The notes below the pieces were generated by a model, which saw only the letters and a list, made by a program, of their open reading frames with translations, was not told where the DNA came from and did not search any database. The translations under genes and the position numbers were made by a program. Positions 42,706 through 51,518 of a DNA stretch of 64,000 nt are shown here, in pieces (the first letter of the stretch is position 1; each line of letters begins with the position of its first letter). Location of the stretch: positions 310,001 through 374,000 of the forward strand of contig NZ_DASQNA010000007.1 of the NCBI RefSeq assembly GCF_035645195.1, given 5' to 3'. The DNA is from Paenibacillus sp. GTDB lineage: Bacteria; Bacillota; Bacilli; Paenibacillales; YIM-B00363.

Positions 42706-43037
42706 TTTCCCGGGTTCGATTCACCTGCATGCGTGGTGCCAAAGGCGCGCTCGAACGCGAGTTGCATTTTCTCGATCAACTCATTCCACGGGTTTGCGTA
42801 GTCCAGTAGGTCTTCCATGTCCTCGAGGCGTAGTTCCTCGCCATGCGCCCTGGCATCCGACAGAAGACCGCAATAGAGGATTTTCTCGACCGCTTCGAGG
42901 TCGAGGCCATCCATCTTCATCATCGAGTCGATTTCCTTACCAGTGATCGCCCCGAGTGTTTTCAAGGCTTTGTGGCCGAACCGGATTTCGCGAATCCGGT
43001 CAAGCTTAATCAGCACTACATCGTTCCCGTCTTGCAT
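42651..43037 (-). CDS. Tail assembly chaperone (G product)
   Basis: 128 residues from the ATG at 43037 (GAGGAGGGG upstream). Helical protein: DRIREIRFGHKALKTLGAIT, EAVEKILYCGLL, EDMEDLLDYANPWNELIEKM, with a Lys/Gln/Arg-rich end (LNRQQRRATGKKA). Located between the major tail and tape measure genes, the invariable position of G-type chaperones. A GGGAAAC heptamer is in the correct frame at codons 110-111. Confidence 0.85.
   Translation of the reverse strand: MQDGNDVVLIKLDRIREIRFGHKALKTLGAITGKEIDSMMKMDGLDLEAVEKILYCGLLSDARAHGEELRLEDMEDLLDYANPWNELIEKMQLAFERAFGTTHAGESNPGNGQAKLNRQQRRATGKKA
42705..42711 (-). promoter_or_regulatory. -1 programmed ribosomal frameshift site
   Basis: Minus strand heptamer GGGAAAC read as G GGA AAC, the X XXY YYZ form and nearly the lambda G/T site GGGAAAG. 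After a -1 slip both tRNAs can re-pair (GGG, AAA) and translation continues through the tail-chaperone extension to 42361. Confidence 0.82.
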
Positions 43038-43054
43038 AATACCCCTCCTCAATG

Positions 43055-43090
43055 TAAAAACCGGCCAAGGGCTTTACCCTTGACCGGTTC
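43055..43090 (-). terminator. Terminator after the major tail protein gene
   Basis: Minus strand AACCGGTCAAGGG TAAA GCCCTTGGCCGGTT followed by TTTAC. A leaky terminator here would lower transcription of the chaperone and tape measure genes relative to the major tail protein. Confidence 0.8.
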
Positions 43091-43095
43091 GAAAA

Positions 43096-43506
43096 TTACG
43101 GCGCCGGCAGCGTCAACGTCGGTTCGCCCGACACTTTCAACGTTGCAGCAAAACTAAGCGCCTCTTCCATCTCGATTGCGCCGCCGAGCGTAACCCCGGT
43201 AACGATTGCGTTAAAATCCCATTCAGCTCCGACCGTCGCGGGAAATGTGATCGTAAACGTAGACTCCGCGCCGGTCTTGTAAGCGTTATGGATTGCGATC
43301 TGCCCCGTCGTATCGTCTTCGTTTAAAAAGCCCTCAACCGTGACTTCCCCCGCATCCTTCAACCCCTGCAGGAATTTGCGATACGTATCGGCCAAAGTCG
43401 TCACGTCAATCGTGTCCGCGGTCAATTCCAACCCGCTAATCGACGTCAGGTCCGCAACGACATTAGCGCCAATGCTGAGCGTCGTCCCTTGTGCCTTTTT
43501 CGGCAT
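43096..43506 (-). CDS. Major tail protein
   Basis: 136 residues. Single small beta-sandwich: TTLSIGANVVADLTSISGLEL, IDVTTLADTYRKFLQGLKDA, GEVTVEGFLNEDD, TITFPATVGAEWDFNAIVTG, FAATLKVSGEPTLT. This is the phi13/TIGR01603-like tail tube family. Placed between the tail-completion gene and the chaperones, and followed by a terminator, as normal for the most abundant tail protein. Confidence 0.9.
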   Translation of the reverse strand: MPKKAQGTTLSIGANVVADLTSISGLELTADTIDVTTLADTYRKFLQGLKDAGEVTVEGFLNEDDTTGQIAIHNAYKTGAESTFTITFPATVGAEWDFNAIVTGVTLGGAIEMEEALSFAATLKVSGEPTLTLPAP

Positions 43507-43518
43507 GGCTTTCCCTCC

Positions 43519-43908
43519 CTAAATGCTGATTCGTAAATCGAAGTTGCTCCTGTACCACATGACCTGGGGCTCGAGCAATTCGACCGGCTCGTCGTAAGCG
43601 ACGTCCTGGACGTACGGCCCGTCCATCCCGATTGTGCGTCTTTGAAAGGAGCGAATCTTGGCCAGGACTGCCGGTGTTAATGATTTCAGATCGGTATAAG
43701 TCCTGCAGATGATGTTGATTTCTAGCGGGATCGTTTTCGACTCCGTGTAGCCGGTCAGCGTCTTGTCCGGCAGGCCGTCGCTGGAGATGTAGATCAGGTA
43801 TGGCGGTTTGGTTCCTTCCGCGGCGTTCAACGGAAACACCTTGCCGCTTAATCCGGATACACTCTCCAGCTCGGCGACCAATGCTTCCTCGAAAGTCAGC
43901 GGAATCAC
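43519..43908 (-). CDS. Tail completion/terminator protein (DUF3168-like)
   Basis: 129 residues; GTG start overlapping the preceding stop. FEEALVAELESVSGLSGKVF, PYLIYISSDGLPDKTLTGYT and LEINIICRTYTDLKSL resemble the DUF3168/gpU-like fold that caps the tail tube. Context between an HK97 gp10 protein and the major tail protein agrees. Confidence 0.82.
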   Translation of the reverse strand: MIPLTFEEALVAELESVSGLSGKVFPLNAAEGTKPPYLIYISSDGLPDKTLTGYTESKTIPLEINIICRTYTDLKSLTPAVLAKIRSFQRRTIGMDGPYVQDVAYDEPVELLEPQVMWYRSNFDLRISI

Positions 43909-44357
43909 CTCTTCGCCAATGCTTTGTCGATCTCCTTACCCATGACGCCGACGATCTTTTGTTCGATTGCCTCGGCGTTTTCAGTCAGCGCATTGCGGAG
44001 AAATCGATACCCGGGGGTATATCCGCCGTCTACATTCATAAAGCCGTATTCCTGCGATGCAGGGTAATAGTACCGCTTCTGGCCGTCCGCTGACATCTTC
44101 ACGAACAATGGATTCTTCTTCGGATCCATCATGACGTCGTAAACCTTTTTACCGGTTACCGTCTTCCGCTCCGCTTTGATGATGATCCCGCCCTTCAGGT
44201 CTCCAGTGTCAACCGGAGCCTTTTCGCGGGCGGCCTTGAGAGCGATATTCATCCCTTGGCGGGCCGCTTTCGTGACTGCGGACTGAGGCACCTTCCCGAG
44301 CCTCTTTATCGAGCTCTCGAGCTCCCGCATGCCTTCGAATTTCCACCCTCGAGGCAT
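43905..44357 (-). CDS. HK97 gp10 family head-tail joining protein
   Basis: 150 residues. Clear HK97-gp10 pattern: FEGMRELESSIKRLGKVPQS, AAREKAPVDTGDLKGGIIIK, YYYPASQEYGF and YRFLRNALTENAEAIEQKIV. Neck component between connector and tail. Overlaps both neighbours. Confidence 0.92.
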   Translation of the reverse strand: MPRGWKFEGMRELESSIKRLGKVPQSAVTKAARQGMNIALKAAREKAPVDTGDLKGGIIIKAERKTVTGKKVYDVMMDPKKNPLFVKMSADGQKRYYYPASQEYGFMNVDGGYTPGYRFLRNALTENAEAIEQKIVGVMGKEIDKALAKR

Positions 44358-44701
44358 CAGTCCACCCTCTTCACGTAAACCAGCATTTCGCGCTTCAGTC
44401 CTTGGACGTCGATCGCGGAGAGGATCTCGTACTCGTCATCTCCATGAACAATGCGCATCGTGTTGTTGATTCCGTCGCGGTACCGAATCCGAAATTTGAC
44501 CTCAACCCGGCTTTGCGCAGCCTCCGCGGCGAAGTACTCCCGCCCCAAAAGCGGCTCCTTTGAAGCCCAGACCGTAGCAAATACTGTCCACTCGGCGTCC
44601 GGTGCCGGTTGCTCGCCGTAGGAATTGCGCGTCGTAGGCGGCGACTTGATTACGATCTTGTGCCTTAAACGCCCCGCCAACATGCCGTCCGCGCACTTCA
44701 T
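44357..44701 (-). CDS. Head closure protein (SPP1 gp16-like)
   Basis: 114 residues, ATG overlapping the stop of the connector gene. GRLRHKIVIKSP, GEQPAPDAEWTVFATVWASK, REYFAAEAAQSRVEVKFRIR and YEILSAIDVQGLKREMLVYV are the usual blocks of the phage head-tail adaptor family. Plugs the portal after packaging. Confidence 0.92.
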   Translation of the reverse strand: MKCADGMLAGRLRHKIVIKSPPTTRNSYGEQPAPDAEWTVFATVWASKEPLLGREYFAAEAAQSRVEVKFRIRYRDGINNTMRIVHGDDEYEILSAIDVQGLKREMLVYVKRVD

Positions 44702-45255
44702 ACAGGCACCACCCGATCCAGGCTCAGCAACGACTTTACCGCGTCCGGCGGCTCGCAGCCGGGATTATCGAACCAGGCGGCGACCAAAAGGATGATCGCC
44801 TGCTTCACGCGTTCCGGGACGCTGCCGGCAGCAGCGTGGCCGGCGACGTAGCGGACCTTGACACCATTCGCCGGCACTAGGCACGCCGTCGGCCAGCAGA
44901 CGCCCGAAGCGCGGACGATCTCCGCCGGCTCCGAATAGTCGTCTACGATGTAGTTCGACGATGCCCACGTCGCTGTATTCCCGTCGCGGTCCGTGTACGT
45001 GAGGCTCGTCACCGACTGCAGCGGCGGACGCGGGAGCCGGATTTCTCCCCGCGGCCATTCGTCCAATGCGAGCTCCAGCGTCTGCGTCAGGTACGCGCGG
45101 TTTTGGAAGCCCTCGCACCATTCGCGCGCGGCGGTGATCAGCGGCGTCAGCGTTGCGTCGTATGATTCGTCGTCTAGGTCGATCCGCAGCTGCGGCTTAA
45201 TGTCAGGAAGCCCCACCGGTTCTGTGGCCGGTGGGGTGATCACCTTGAGCTTCAT
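44698..45255 (-). CDS. Head-tail connector (gp6-like)
   Basis: 185 residues. TEPVGLPDIKPQLRID, DDESYDATLTPLITAAREWC, LELALDEWPRGEIRLPRPPL and VKQAIILLVAAWFDNPGCEP identify the phiE125 gp8/HK97 gp6-type connector. A dodecameric ring under the portal. Start ATG at 45255 with AAGAAGGTG upstream. Confidence 0.92.
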   Translation of the reverse strand: MKLKVITPPATEPVGLPDIKPQLRIDLDDESYDATLTPLITAAREWCEGFQNRAYLTQTLELALDEWPRGEIRLPRPPLQSVTSLTYTDRDGNTATWASSNYIVDDYSEPAEIVRASGVCWPTACLVPANGVKVRYVAGHAAAGSVPERVKQAIILLVAAWFDNPGCEPPDAVKSLLSLDRVVPV

Positions 45256-45258
45256 GGT

Positions 45259-45756
45259 TTACACCTTCTTTGCTTCAAGGTACGCGGCGTAAAGCGCCGT
45301 CCGCTTCTCCTCGTTGCCGGCGTCACCTTCGATCGCGAGCTTCTCGAGCAGCGCTTTCTGATCGGCTGCCGAAAGTTCGCTGAACGCCTCGAGCGTGATA
45401 TCGCTAGCATTCGATTCGACTTTTTTGAAGAAGAGCTCATCGCCTTCAGCGTGGTCAAAGGAATACAGCACACCACCAAACATGTGCTCTTCCCCTTCGT
45501 TTTCAGGGGCCACCGAGCAATAGCCGATGACCTCCCCCGAATCAATGTCGTACGAGTTGTCAGGCTTCGGCAATTCGGTCACAGCGGCTGCCGTCGCTTC
45601 GTCTTCCGCCTCGTAAGGCTCTCCAATAATCTTGCAATGCCCTACCTCTTGCCAGGCTTCGGCGAGTCCGAGTTCCAGGTCCACTTCTTGCCTCGGACCG
45701 TACGACCACGACGCTGAAGCGATGCTTACGTTCATCCGAACCTTAACTCTTTGCAA
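45259..45756 (-). CDS. Phage structural-region hypothetical protein
   Basis: 165 residues from a TTG at 45756, 5 nt after GGAGGTGA (a GTG inside that ribosome binding site is less likely). Acidic middle part (GEPYEAEDEATAAAVTELPK). C-terminal 45 residues FSELSAADQKALLEKLAIEG and AALYAAYLEAKK resemble the small HeH/SAP-like helical modules found in other capsid-adjacent proteins. Function unknown. Confidence 0.75.
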   Translation of the reverse strand: MQRVKVRMNVSIASASWSYGPRQEVDLELGLAEAWQEVGHCKIIGEPYEAEDEATAAAVTELPKPDNSYDIDSGEVIGYCSVAPENEGEEHMFGGVLYSFDHAEGDELFFKKVESNASDITLEAFSELSAADQKALLEKLAIEGDAGNEEKRTALYAAYLEAKKV

Positions 45757-45811
45757 ATGTTTCACCTCCAGACCGAAAGAGCGCCCCGGCGGGCGCCCTA
45801 GTCAGGTCAAA

Positions 45812-47086
45812 TTAGGATGCGGAATTCTGGTAGTACTTGATCGGACCCGTTCCGGCGTCGACCATAAGGCCGTCGTGGCGGGCGTACGCGATGAATCCAA
45901 TCTGCCCGCTCTCGATGTACTTCTCGCCGAGGCGGAAGATTGTAAGATCCATAACGTCACGGATGAAGTAATTCGAGAAGTCGCCGAACAGAATCGGCTT
46001 CGCGTTCGCTGCCATGTCAGCCATGTCCGTATTGATTACATACGGCTTGCCGAGGATGAGATCCGGCTCCGACGCTGTGAGCGAAGGCTGCCACAACGGG
46101 CGCCCATCGCCGTCCTTGAGCTTGCGAATCGCCTTGAGTGTGTTGTCGTTGAACATCCACTCGGCCATCGCCCGGTATACCACGTCGACGGAGTGCTGAA
46201 GGTCGAAGAGGTCGTCGAACGTTACGGAGGTCGATTGGCCCGTCGACCCGACCTTTCCTTGCGCGGCACCAGTCACAACACCTTGCGGCTCGTTCGTCCC
46301 CGTGCCGACCGTGAAGTGCTCGTTCGTGCCGCGGCCGAAGCTGCTGGCGATGAATTCGCGAATCAACTGCTCGACATCGAAGGCGCTGTCCTGGATCAGT
46401 TCAATCGGTACCAGGAACGTGTCGGACGTATATTTGTACGCCTTCAGCGTCTTCTGGCCAAACACCGGATCCGTCGCATTTCCGGCAGCCGTGTTCTGTC
46501 CAACGATTCTCGCTTTGCGCGACGTATCGTTCGTCGTCGGAATCGGCAGGTCGTTACCAGACGACGTGCGAAGAACGCGGGCGCGGGATTGACGCATGCC
46601 GCCGAAAGCCTTCATTGCTTGAATGAGTTGATTGTAGAAGCCTACCGGCACCGTGTAGCCGCCAGCCGTGCCAGTGACGGATGACATCGCGCGTGCTTCC
46701 TGTCCGCTCAGCTGCACTTTGCCGGCGTCGATAATCGACCGCTCTTCCGATGTCAATCCGGAGTAACCGTATTTGAGGAAGGAGGTGTACGCTGCGCGAT
46801 ATTCCTCACGCTCGAGCGCCGGCTTCTCCTCCTCTCGGCGCTCTTCGCCACCTTGGCGCACCGCCGGCGAGCCGTCGCGCTGTTCGAGCTCCGCAGCCGT
46901 CTCGGCCATCCGCTTTTCGCGGTCGATTTGAGCCCCGAGGCGATCCATGTCGGCGTTCATCTTGTCCCATTGCTGTTGCTCTTCCGCCGTAAAGCTCCGT
47001 TTTTCCGCGTTGACGCGGTCGTTCAGCGCTTTCGCTTGCTCCCAGATTTGGGCTCTTTCTTGCTGCAATTCAGTAATGTTCGGCAA
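45812..47086 (-). CDS. Major capsid protein, HK97 family
   Basis: 424 residues; TTG start after AGGAGGGGA. The N-terminal about 110 residues are a charged coiled coil (LQQERAQIWEQAKALNDRVN, MAETAAELEQRDGS), the delta domain acting as built-in scaffold and removed by the prohead protease. The HK97 fold follows (GTAGGYTVPVGFYNQLIQAM; PTTNDTSRKARIVGQNTAAG; FLVPIELIQDSAFDVEQLIR; GTGTNEPQGVVTGA; ILFGDFSNYFIRDVMDLTIF). No separate scaffold gene is present. Confidence 0.95.
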   Translation of the reverse strand: MPNITELQQERAQIWEQAKALNDRVNAEKRSFTAEEQQQWDKMNADMDRLGAQIDREKRMAETAAELEQRDGSPAVRQGGEERREEEKPALEREEYRAAYTSFLKYGYSGLTSEERSIIDAGKVQLSGQEARAMSSVTGTAGGYTVPVGFYNQLIQAMKAFGGMRQSRARVLRTSSGNDLPIPTTNDTSRKARIVGQNTAAGNATDPVFGQKTLKAYKYTSDTFLVPIELIQDSAFDVEQLIREFIASSFGRGTNEHFTVGTGTNEPQGVVTGAAQGKVGSTGQSTSVTFDDLFDLQHSVDVVYRAMAEWMFNDNTLKAIRKLKDGDGRPLWQPSLTASEPDLILGKPYVINTDMADMAANAKPILFGDFSNYFIRDVMDLTIFRLGEKYIESGQIGFIAYARHDGLMVDAGTGPIKYYQNSAS

Positions 47087-47098
47087 GGTATTCCCCTC

Positions 47099-47713
47099 CT
47101 AAAATTGATGTTTTCGAAGCTGCAGCTCTCTTTCACGCCGCTGACGGTCCGCTTCGTGGACCGTTTTATCACCAGCTGCGCGCTGCGCAGCGAAGGCTTC
47201 GTACACTTCTTGCTCAGAACGAACGCCGACAGTCGATTGCGGGTAGGCCGGCCGCGTGACGGGGCTGACTTCGATCAATTCCGCCTCCAGGACGCTCCGG
47301 ATCGGCATTTCCGGGTTCGATTCGTCCCATTGCTCCCTTATTGCCCTGAAAATGAACGACGAGCCCTTCACATCGCCGCGCTCGATGCTCTCCACGTACT
47401 TATCCGCCCAGCTCGGCGGCGTAATCTCGTAGCGGAGGCCGATATCATCCTCGGTGAGCACAAGCGTGTTCGGCGTCCGGCCGATCGTGTCGCGGACGTC
47501 ATGCTGCCAGCTGGCGTACACGTCGCTCATCCGGTTCGTGAATGCGCCCTTTTCAAATCTCTCCTGGAACATGCCCCAAATCGGGTTGGATAACTGTCCC
47601 CAGCGCACTGCGTAACCGATAATTTTCGTCGGCTCGCCGTCCATCCTCCGGATCTCCGGTCTACTCTCCGGCAGGAGTATCGAGCGGATTTCCTTCTGGT
47701 TCTCCATTGGCAT
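47099..47713 (-). CDS. HK97 family prohead protease
   Basis: 204 residues from the ATG at 47713 (AAGGAGGTG upstream), overlapping the portal gene end. GYAVRWGQLS, FEKGAFTNRM, WQHDVRDTIGRTPNTLVL (catalytic His), LRYEITPPSWADKYVESIER, GSSFIF (catalytic Ser) and LIEVSPVTRPAYPQSTV. Serine protease that trims capsid delta domains during maturation. Confidence 0.94.
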   Translation of the reverse strand: MPMENQKEIRSILLPESRPEIRRMDGEPTKIIGYAVRWGQLSNPIWGMFQERFEKGAFTNRMSDVYASWQHDVRDTIGRTPNTLVLTEDDIGLRYEITPPSWADKYVESIERGDVKGSSFIFRAIREQWDESNPEMPIRSVLEAELIEVSPVTRPAYPQSTVGVRSEQEVYEAFAAQRAAGDKTVHEADRQRRERELQLRKHQF

Positions 47714-48953
47714 CGCTTCCCTCACCTCCTTCCAGCCCGATCTGGTCAACGGCCACCATCGCCGAGTTCACGAGGTACTTCTGGCCCTGGCCGCCGGGTT
47801 GCGGGTTCATATTTTCGATTTCGCGCCACTCGTCGGCGTTGATGATGCCGTTCTGTCGCTGAATTTGGAGCGCTTCGTTACGCGATTTCGCGTCCCCCCG
47901 GAGCAATCCATCAACCAAAAACTCCGCAAAAAAACCACTGCGCTTTTCCGCGGTGGTGAAGAGCTTCATCCGTAGCTGCTGCTCCCAGCGAACCAACCAC
48001 GGACGGATGGTATGGACGACAAATTCGATCGATTGGTGCTCGATATTGTTATTTGTGCTCCGGTCGAGCTCCGCAAGCATGTGCAGCGGCACCCGGAACA
48101 TGCGCGCAATTTCCGCGATTTGAAATTTTCGTGTCTCGAGGAACTGCGCCTCTTCCGGCGGTATCCCGACGCGGTGGTACTTCAAACCTTCTTCGAGGAC
48201 CCAGAGTCGATGCGATTTTTTCAGCCCCGCGGCCTGTTCGTTTGCCTGGCGCTTATATCGTTCGTACGCAGTGTCACTGAGCTTACCCGGGTACTCGACA
48301 ATACCGCCAACATTCGCACCATCTCCGAAGAATCTAGCCCCAAACTCCTCCGCCGCAAGCGCCATGCCGAGGGCTTCGCGTGCCAAGCGCACCGGGTTAT
48401 AGCCGATCAACCCGTCGAAGCCGAATCCGGGGATGTGCAGCACTTTATCGAACGGCAAAATGACCTGCTGATTCGTCTTCGATACGACGGTTCGGTAATA
48501 AATCTTATTGTCGCGCCCTCGCTCCGGCCACGTGCGGTCCGGTAACAGCGGCCAAAGTGCGACAATCCTTCCCGCGCCGTTACGCTCAATCTCCGCGTAC
48601 CCGTTTCCCCAGTTGCAAATGTGTCCTTGGATGGTCTCCTTGAACTGGTAGGCTGTCATTTCGTCATTTGCCTGGTTATGGAGCACTTCGTACGCCGGAT
48701 GTTCTGTCGCGCGCGCCTTCCCACCAGTTTCGAGCTTCCGGTAGACATTAAGCGGGAGTGATGCCAGCGTCTCAGAGATAATTTTGACGGCAGCTAGGTA
48801 TGCCGTTACGCGAAGTGCCGACTGTTCGTTGACGCTGACGCCGGAATTCGCGTTTTCTCCGCCCGCTGCCCACTCTCGAAACGCCTGATCTGGATTCGAA
48901 AGAGATGACCGGAGCTCCAAAACCTTGTTTGTGAATGGAATTTTCAGTTTCAG
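47661..48953 (-). CDS. HK97-type portal protein (probable CTG start)
   Basis: 430 residues if started at the CTG at 48953, which is 6 nt after AAGGGGGTGA; this gives LKLKIPFTNKVLELRSSLSN, a typical portal N-terminus. A TTG at 48920 has no ribosome binding site. Family signatures: AYLAAVKIISETLASLPLNV, YEVLHNQANDEMTAYQFKET, NGYAEIERNGAGRIVALWPL, GLIGYNPVRLAREALGMALA, FQIAEIARMFRVPLHML and WEQQLRMKLFT. Dodecameric gate for DNA at one capsid vertex. Confidence 0.93.
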   Translation of the reverse strand: MKLKIPFTNKVLELRSSLSNPDQAFREWAAGGENANSGVSVNEQSALRVTAYLAAVKIISETLASLPLNVYRKLETGGKARATEHPAYEVLHNQANDEMTAYQFKETIQGHICNWGNGYAEIERNGAGRIVALWPLLPDRTWPERGRDNKIYYRTVVSKTNQQVILPFDKVLHIPGFGFDGLIGYNPVRLAREALGMALAAEEFGARFFGDGANVGGIVEYPGKLSDTAYERYKRQANEQAAGLKKSHRLWVLEEGLKYHRVGIPPEEAQFLETRKFQIAEIARMFRVPLHMLAELDRSTNNNIEHQSIEFVVHTIRPWLVRWEQQLRMKLFTTAEKRSGFFAEFLVDGLLRGDAKSRNEALQIQRQNGIINADEWREIENMNPQPGGQGQKYLVNSAMVAVDQIGLEGGEGSDANGEPEGNPLDTPAGE

Positions 48954-48967
48954 CTGTCCTCACCCCC

Positions 48968-50662
48968 TTACAGCGTTAAGAATCCGCGCATTTCGTACAC
49001 TGACGGCCCTTCACCGGCGAGCAGCATTGCCCGGACGTGCGCGTTAATCAGTGCCGTAATCGGGTCGATCCGGTCCGTTGACTTATCTTTGTCGAGCATG
49101 ATGTTCTCGTTATGATCCTGCCGAATGACCGCATTCCCCACCGCCCAGGTGAGAACCGGGTTTTTCTCGTGAATCAATTGCCCGGAGAGCACGAGCTCAC
49201 GTAGATTCTTCGTCGGCTCGGACAGAGTCTTCACGCCTTGTCGAATCTCGACCATTTCGTACCCCTCCGACTCCATTTCCTGCGCAAATTGCGAGGCGTT
49301 GTAGGGGTCGAAGCAAATTTCCTTGATGGTCCAGAGGTTCTCGGCTTCGCGCTTCTTAATGTGTTCCTGGATAAAGCGATAATCAACGACGGCGCCTGGC
49401 GTAACGGTGATCCAGCCCTGCCGAACCCACAAGTCATATGGCACTTTATCCGTCTTTCGCTTCGCCGCGAGCGTGTCTTCCGGAATGAAGCTATGAGACC
49501 ACACGTAGACGCGGCCATCGCCGAGCGGAATCACGCCGCCGATGCTCGTCAGGTCGATCTTCTTCGAAAGATCGACGCCCACATAGCACTCTCGAACCGC
49601 GAGATCCGGCAGCTTGTCCACCCCGCAAGCGCGCCAGGCATCCATCGGCATATAGCCGTTGTCCTTCTGGTCCACCCACAAATTCATGTTTTTCGTCAGG
49701 AAGTTCCGCATCTTCTCCGGAACGTCGAGCGCAGCCTGCAGCTCGCCTCGGAGGAAGTTCATGCCCTCCTCGTATGTCGCGACGATCGGGTTCGCCTTAA
49801 CCCAGTTTCGCTCGTCCTTGATGTCATCGTCCTTATCAAGCTCGCAGATCATGACGAAATACTCGTCGTTTTCCTTCGGCGAGTTAGGATCTAGGAGCTC
49901 AGAGACATATAGATACTCAGTGAAGCACGGCGCCGCCATATCGAAGCCAGCCGTCGTGATGATGACGATTAGCGGGTTCGCGCGCGCCACCATGCCGGAA
50001 ACGAGTACGTCATAAATTTCGCTCGTCTCGTGTACATGGTACTCGTCGATGACAGCGAGGCTCGGGTTCTTACCATCGCCGGTCTTCCGCGCTTCTTTTG
50101 ACAGCGGCTGTATGACGCTGCCGCTCTTCACGTGCCGGATCCTGCCGTATGTGTCCGTGAATTTGCCCTTCAGCAGCTCCACCGCCTGGATCTGTGTCAG
50201 CACCTCGTTGTACACGATGCCTGACTGCTCACGCCCCCATCCCGCGATGTAGACCTCCGACTGCTCCGGAGATACGAAAGCCTCGTAGCTGCTGATCAAC
50301 GCAAGCAACTGCGACTTCGCGTTCTTGCGTGCAAGCTGAATGTACGCCTTCCGGAAGCGTCGGAGACCGGTGCCTTTCCGTTTCCAGCAGAAAATATTGC
50401 CGACAACGAAGAGTTGAAAGTCGGTTAGCTCGATCGGTTGGCCGGCGAGTACTCCCTTTGTGTGTTTGAACATCCGCGACCAACGGTAGAACCGGTAGAG
50501 TTCCTCAATGTCGAACTCGTACGGGAATTCCTCGCTTTGGCTCCGTACAATGTCGTCGAGGAAACGCTGGCACGCCTGTTTGTGCTTCCGGCATGCCGTA
50601 ACCCTTCCGTCGACGACGTCCTCAGCGTATCGAGCGATTCGCTCAATAAGTTGCTCTATCAT
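48968..50662 (-). CDS. terL: Terminase large subunit
   Basis: 564 residues, overlapping terS by ATGA. ATPase half: adenine region FELTD-like QPIELTDFQLFVVGNIF, Walker A-like QLARKNAKSQLLAL, Walker B SLAVIDEYHVHETSEI, and the coupling motif IVIITTAGFD. Nuclease half: CYVGVDLSKKIDLTSIGGVI (first metal-binding Asp), CFDPYNASQFAQEMESEGYE and MLDKDKSTDRIDPITALINAH (late Asp). Terminase_1 (HK97-like) family. Cuts and pumps concatemeric DNA into the procapsid. Confidence 0.96.
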   Translation of the reverse strand: MIEQLIERIARYAEDVVDGRVTACRKHKQACQRFLDDIVRSQSEEFPYEFDIEELYRFYRWSRMFKHTKGVLAGQPIELTDFQLFVVGNIFCWKRKGTGLRRFRKAYIQLARKNAKSQLLALISSYEAFVSPEQSEVYIAGWGREQSGIVYNEVLTQIQAVELLKGKFTDTYGRIRHVKSGSVIQPLSKEARKTGDGKNPSLAVIDEYHVHETSEIYDVLVSGMVARANPLIVIITTAGFDMAAPCFTEYLYVSELLDPNSPKENDEYFVMICELDKDDDIKDERNWVKANPIVATYEEGMNFLRGELQAALDVPEKMRNFLTKNMNLWVDQKDNGYMPMDAWRACGVDKLPDLAVRECYVGVDLSKKIDLTSIGGVIPLGDGRVYVWSHSFIPEDTLAAKRKTDKVPYDLWVRQGWITVTPGAVVDYRFIQEHIKKREAENLWTIKEICFDPYNASQFAQEMESEGYEMVEIRQGVKTLSEPTKNLRELVLSGQLIHEKNPVLTWAVGNAVIRQDHNENIMLDKDKSTDRIDPITALINAHVRAMLLAGEGPSVYEMRGFLTL

Positions 50663-51171
50663 AAGGCATCACCGAAGAGCTGCTCTTCCTCGGTCGGATT
50701 CTTCTCTTCCGGCTTCTTAGGGACAACCAGACGGCAGCGCGAGCTGATCGTCAAGCCGAGGTCCGAAGCTGCAGCGCGACATTGCTTGAAGAGTTTGTCC
50801 TGCGCAAGCAGCATGTCGCCGTACTGCTCGTTTGCCACCTTCAGCTTCTTGCCCGTTTCCGGATGCTCCACCGTAATCGTCGGAGGTATGGAGCGAAGCT
50901 CCTTCGTGACCCGGACGTACTGTTCCCGTGCCAACAAAAAACGAGCTAAGGCGTCAACGTCCAGATTCGTGATCAGGTCGATGCGCTGCAGCTCGCTTGC
51001 GATTTCCGTGAATTCCTTCTTAAGCGTCTTTGTCAGGTACTTCGGAGGCTTGACGTCGTCGGCTGGCGCCTTCACTTCCGTTTTTGTCCGTTCCTCGATC
51101 TGCTCTTTTGTCAGATGCGATTTGCCTTTAAGCAAAATAAGATTGATCGGTTGCTTATTACGCCCGGCCAT
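50659..51171 (-). CDS. terS: Terminase small subunit (P27 family)
   Basis: 170 residues from the ATG at 51171 (AAAGGAGG upstream). P27-type features: AGRNKQPINLILLKGKSHLT, PPKYLTKTLKKEFTEIASEL, LARFLLAREQYVRVTKEL and the C-terminal DLGLTISSRCRLVVPKK. Recognises the packaging site. Overlaps terL. Confidence 0.92.
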   Translation of the reverse strand: MAGRNKQPINLILLKGKSHLTKEQIEERTKTEVKAPADDVKPPKYLTKTLKKEFTEIASELQRIDLITNLDVDALARFLLAREQYVRVTKELRSIPPTITVEHPETGKKLKVANEQYGDMLLAQDKLFKQCRAAASDLGLTISSRCRLVVPKKPEEKNPTEEEQLFGDAL

Positions 51172-51290
51172 AGCCAAGCCTCCTTTCCGGAAATTTCAAA
51201 AAAGGAATTTTGTTCGCGCAAAACTGGACACGCGGTCTTACAAAAGGGGGTCCCGAGGATTTTGCCCCCCTACCCCCGGGGGGTATCAGC

Positions 51291-51518
51291 CTACGCCCTG
51301 ACGAATTGCCGCCAACCGTCCTCAGTTGGTTCAATTTCTTTCATTTCTGCCTCAATGCTCACCGATTTCGGAACCAATTGCAGACGGATGCCCATCTCAC
51401 TTCCAGCTACAGCCCTAACCTCGATTGCTTGCACATGTGCACTGAGGTCCATGTCATCCACAAACACTTTCCCAAAGCCTCTTGCATCAAGTACAATGCG
51501 AACTTGTCTTGAACTCAT
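51291..51518 (-). CDS. 75-aa phage protein
   Basis: ATG at 51518 after GGAGGG. VRIVLDARGFGKVFVDDMDLS, VQAIEVRAVAGSEMGIRLQL and VSIEAEMKEIEP suggest a small all-beta protein. It lies between the HNH and terS genes; relatives occur in bacillar prophages without an assigned role. Confidence 0.7.
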   Translation of the reverse strand: MSSRQVRIVLDARGFGKVFVDDMDLSAHVQAIEVRAVAGSEMGIRLQLVPKSVSIEAEMKEIEPTEDGWRQFVRA

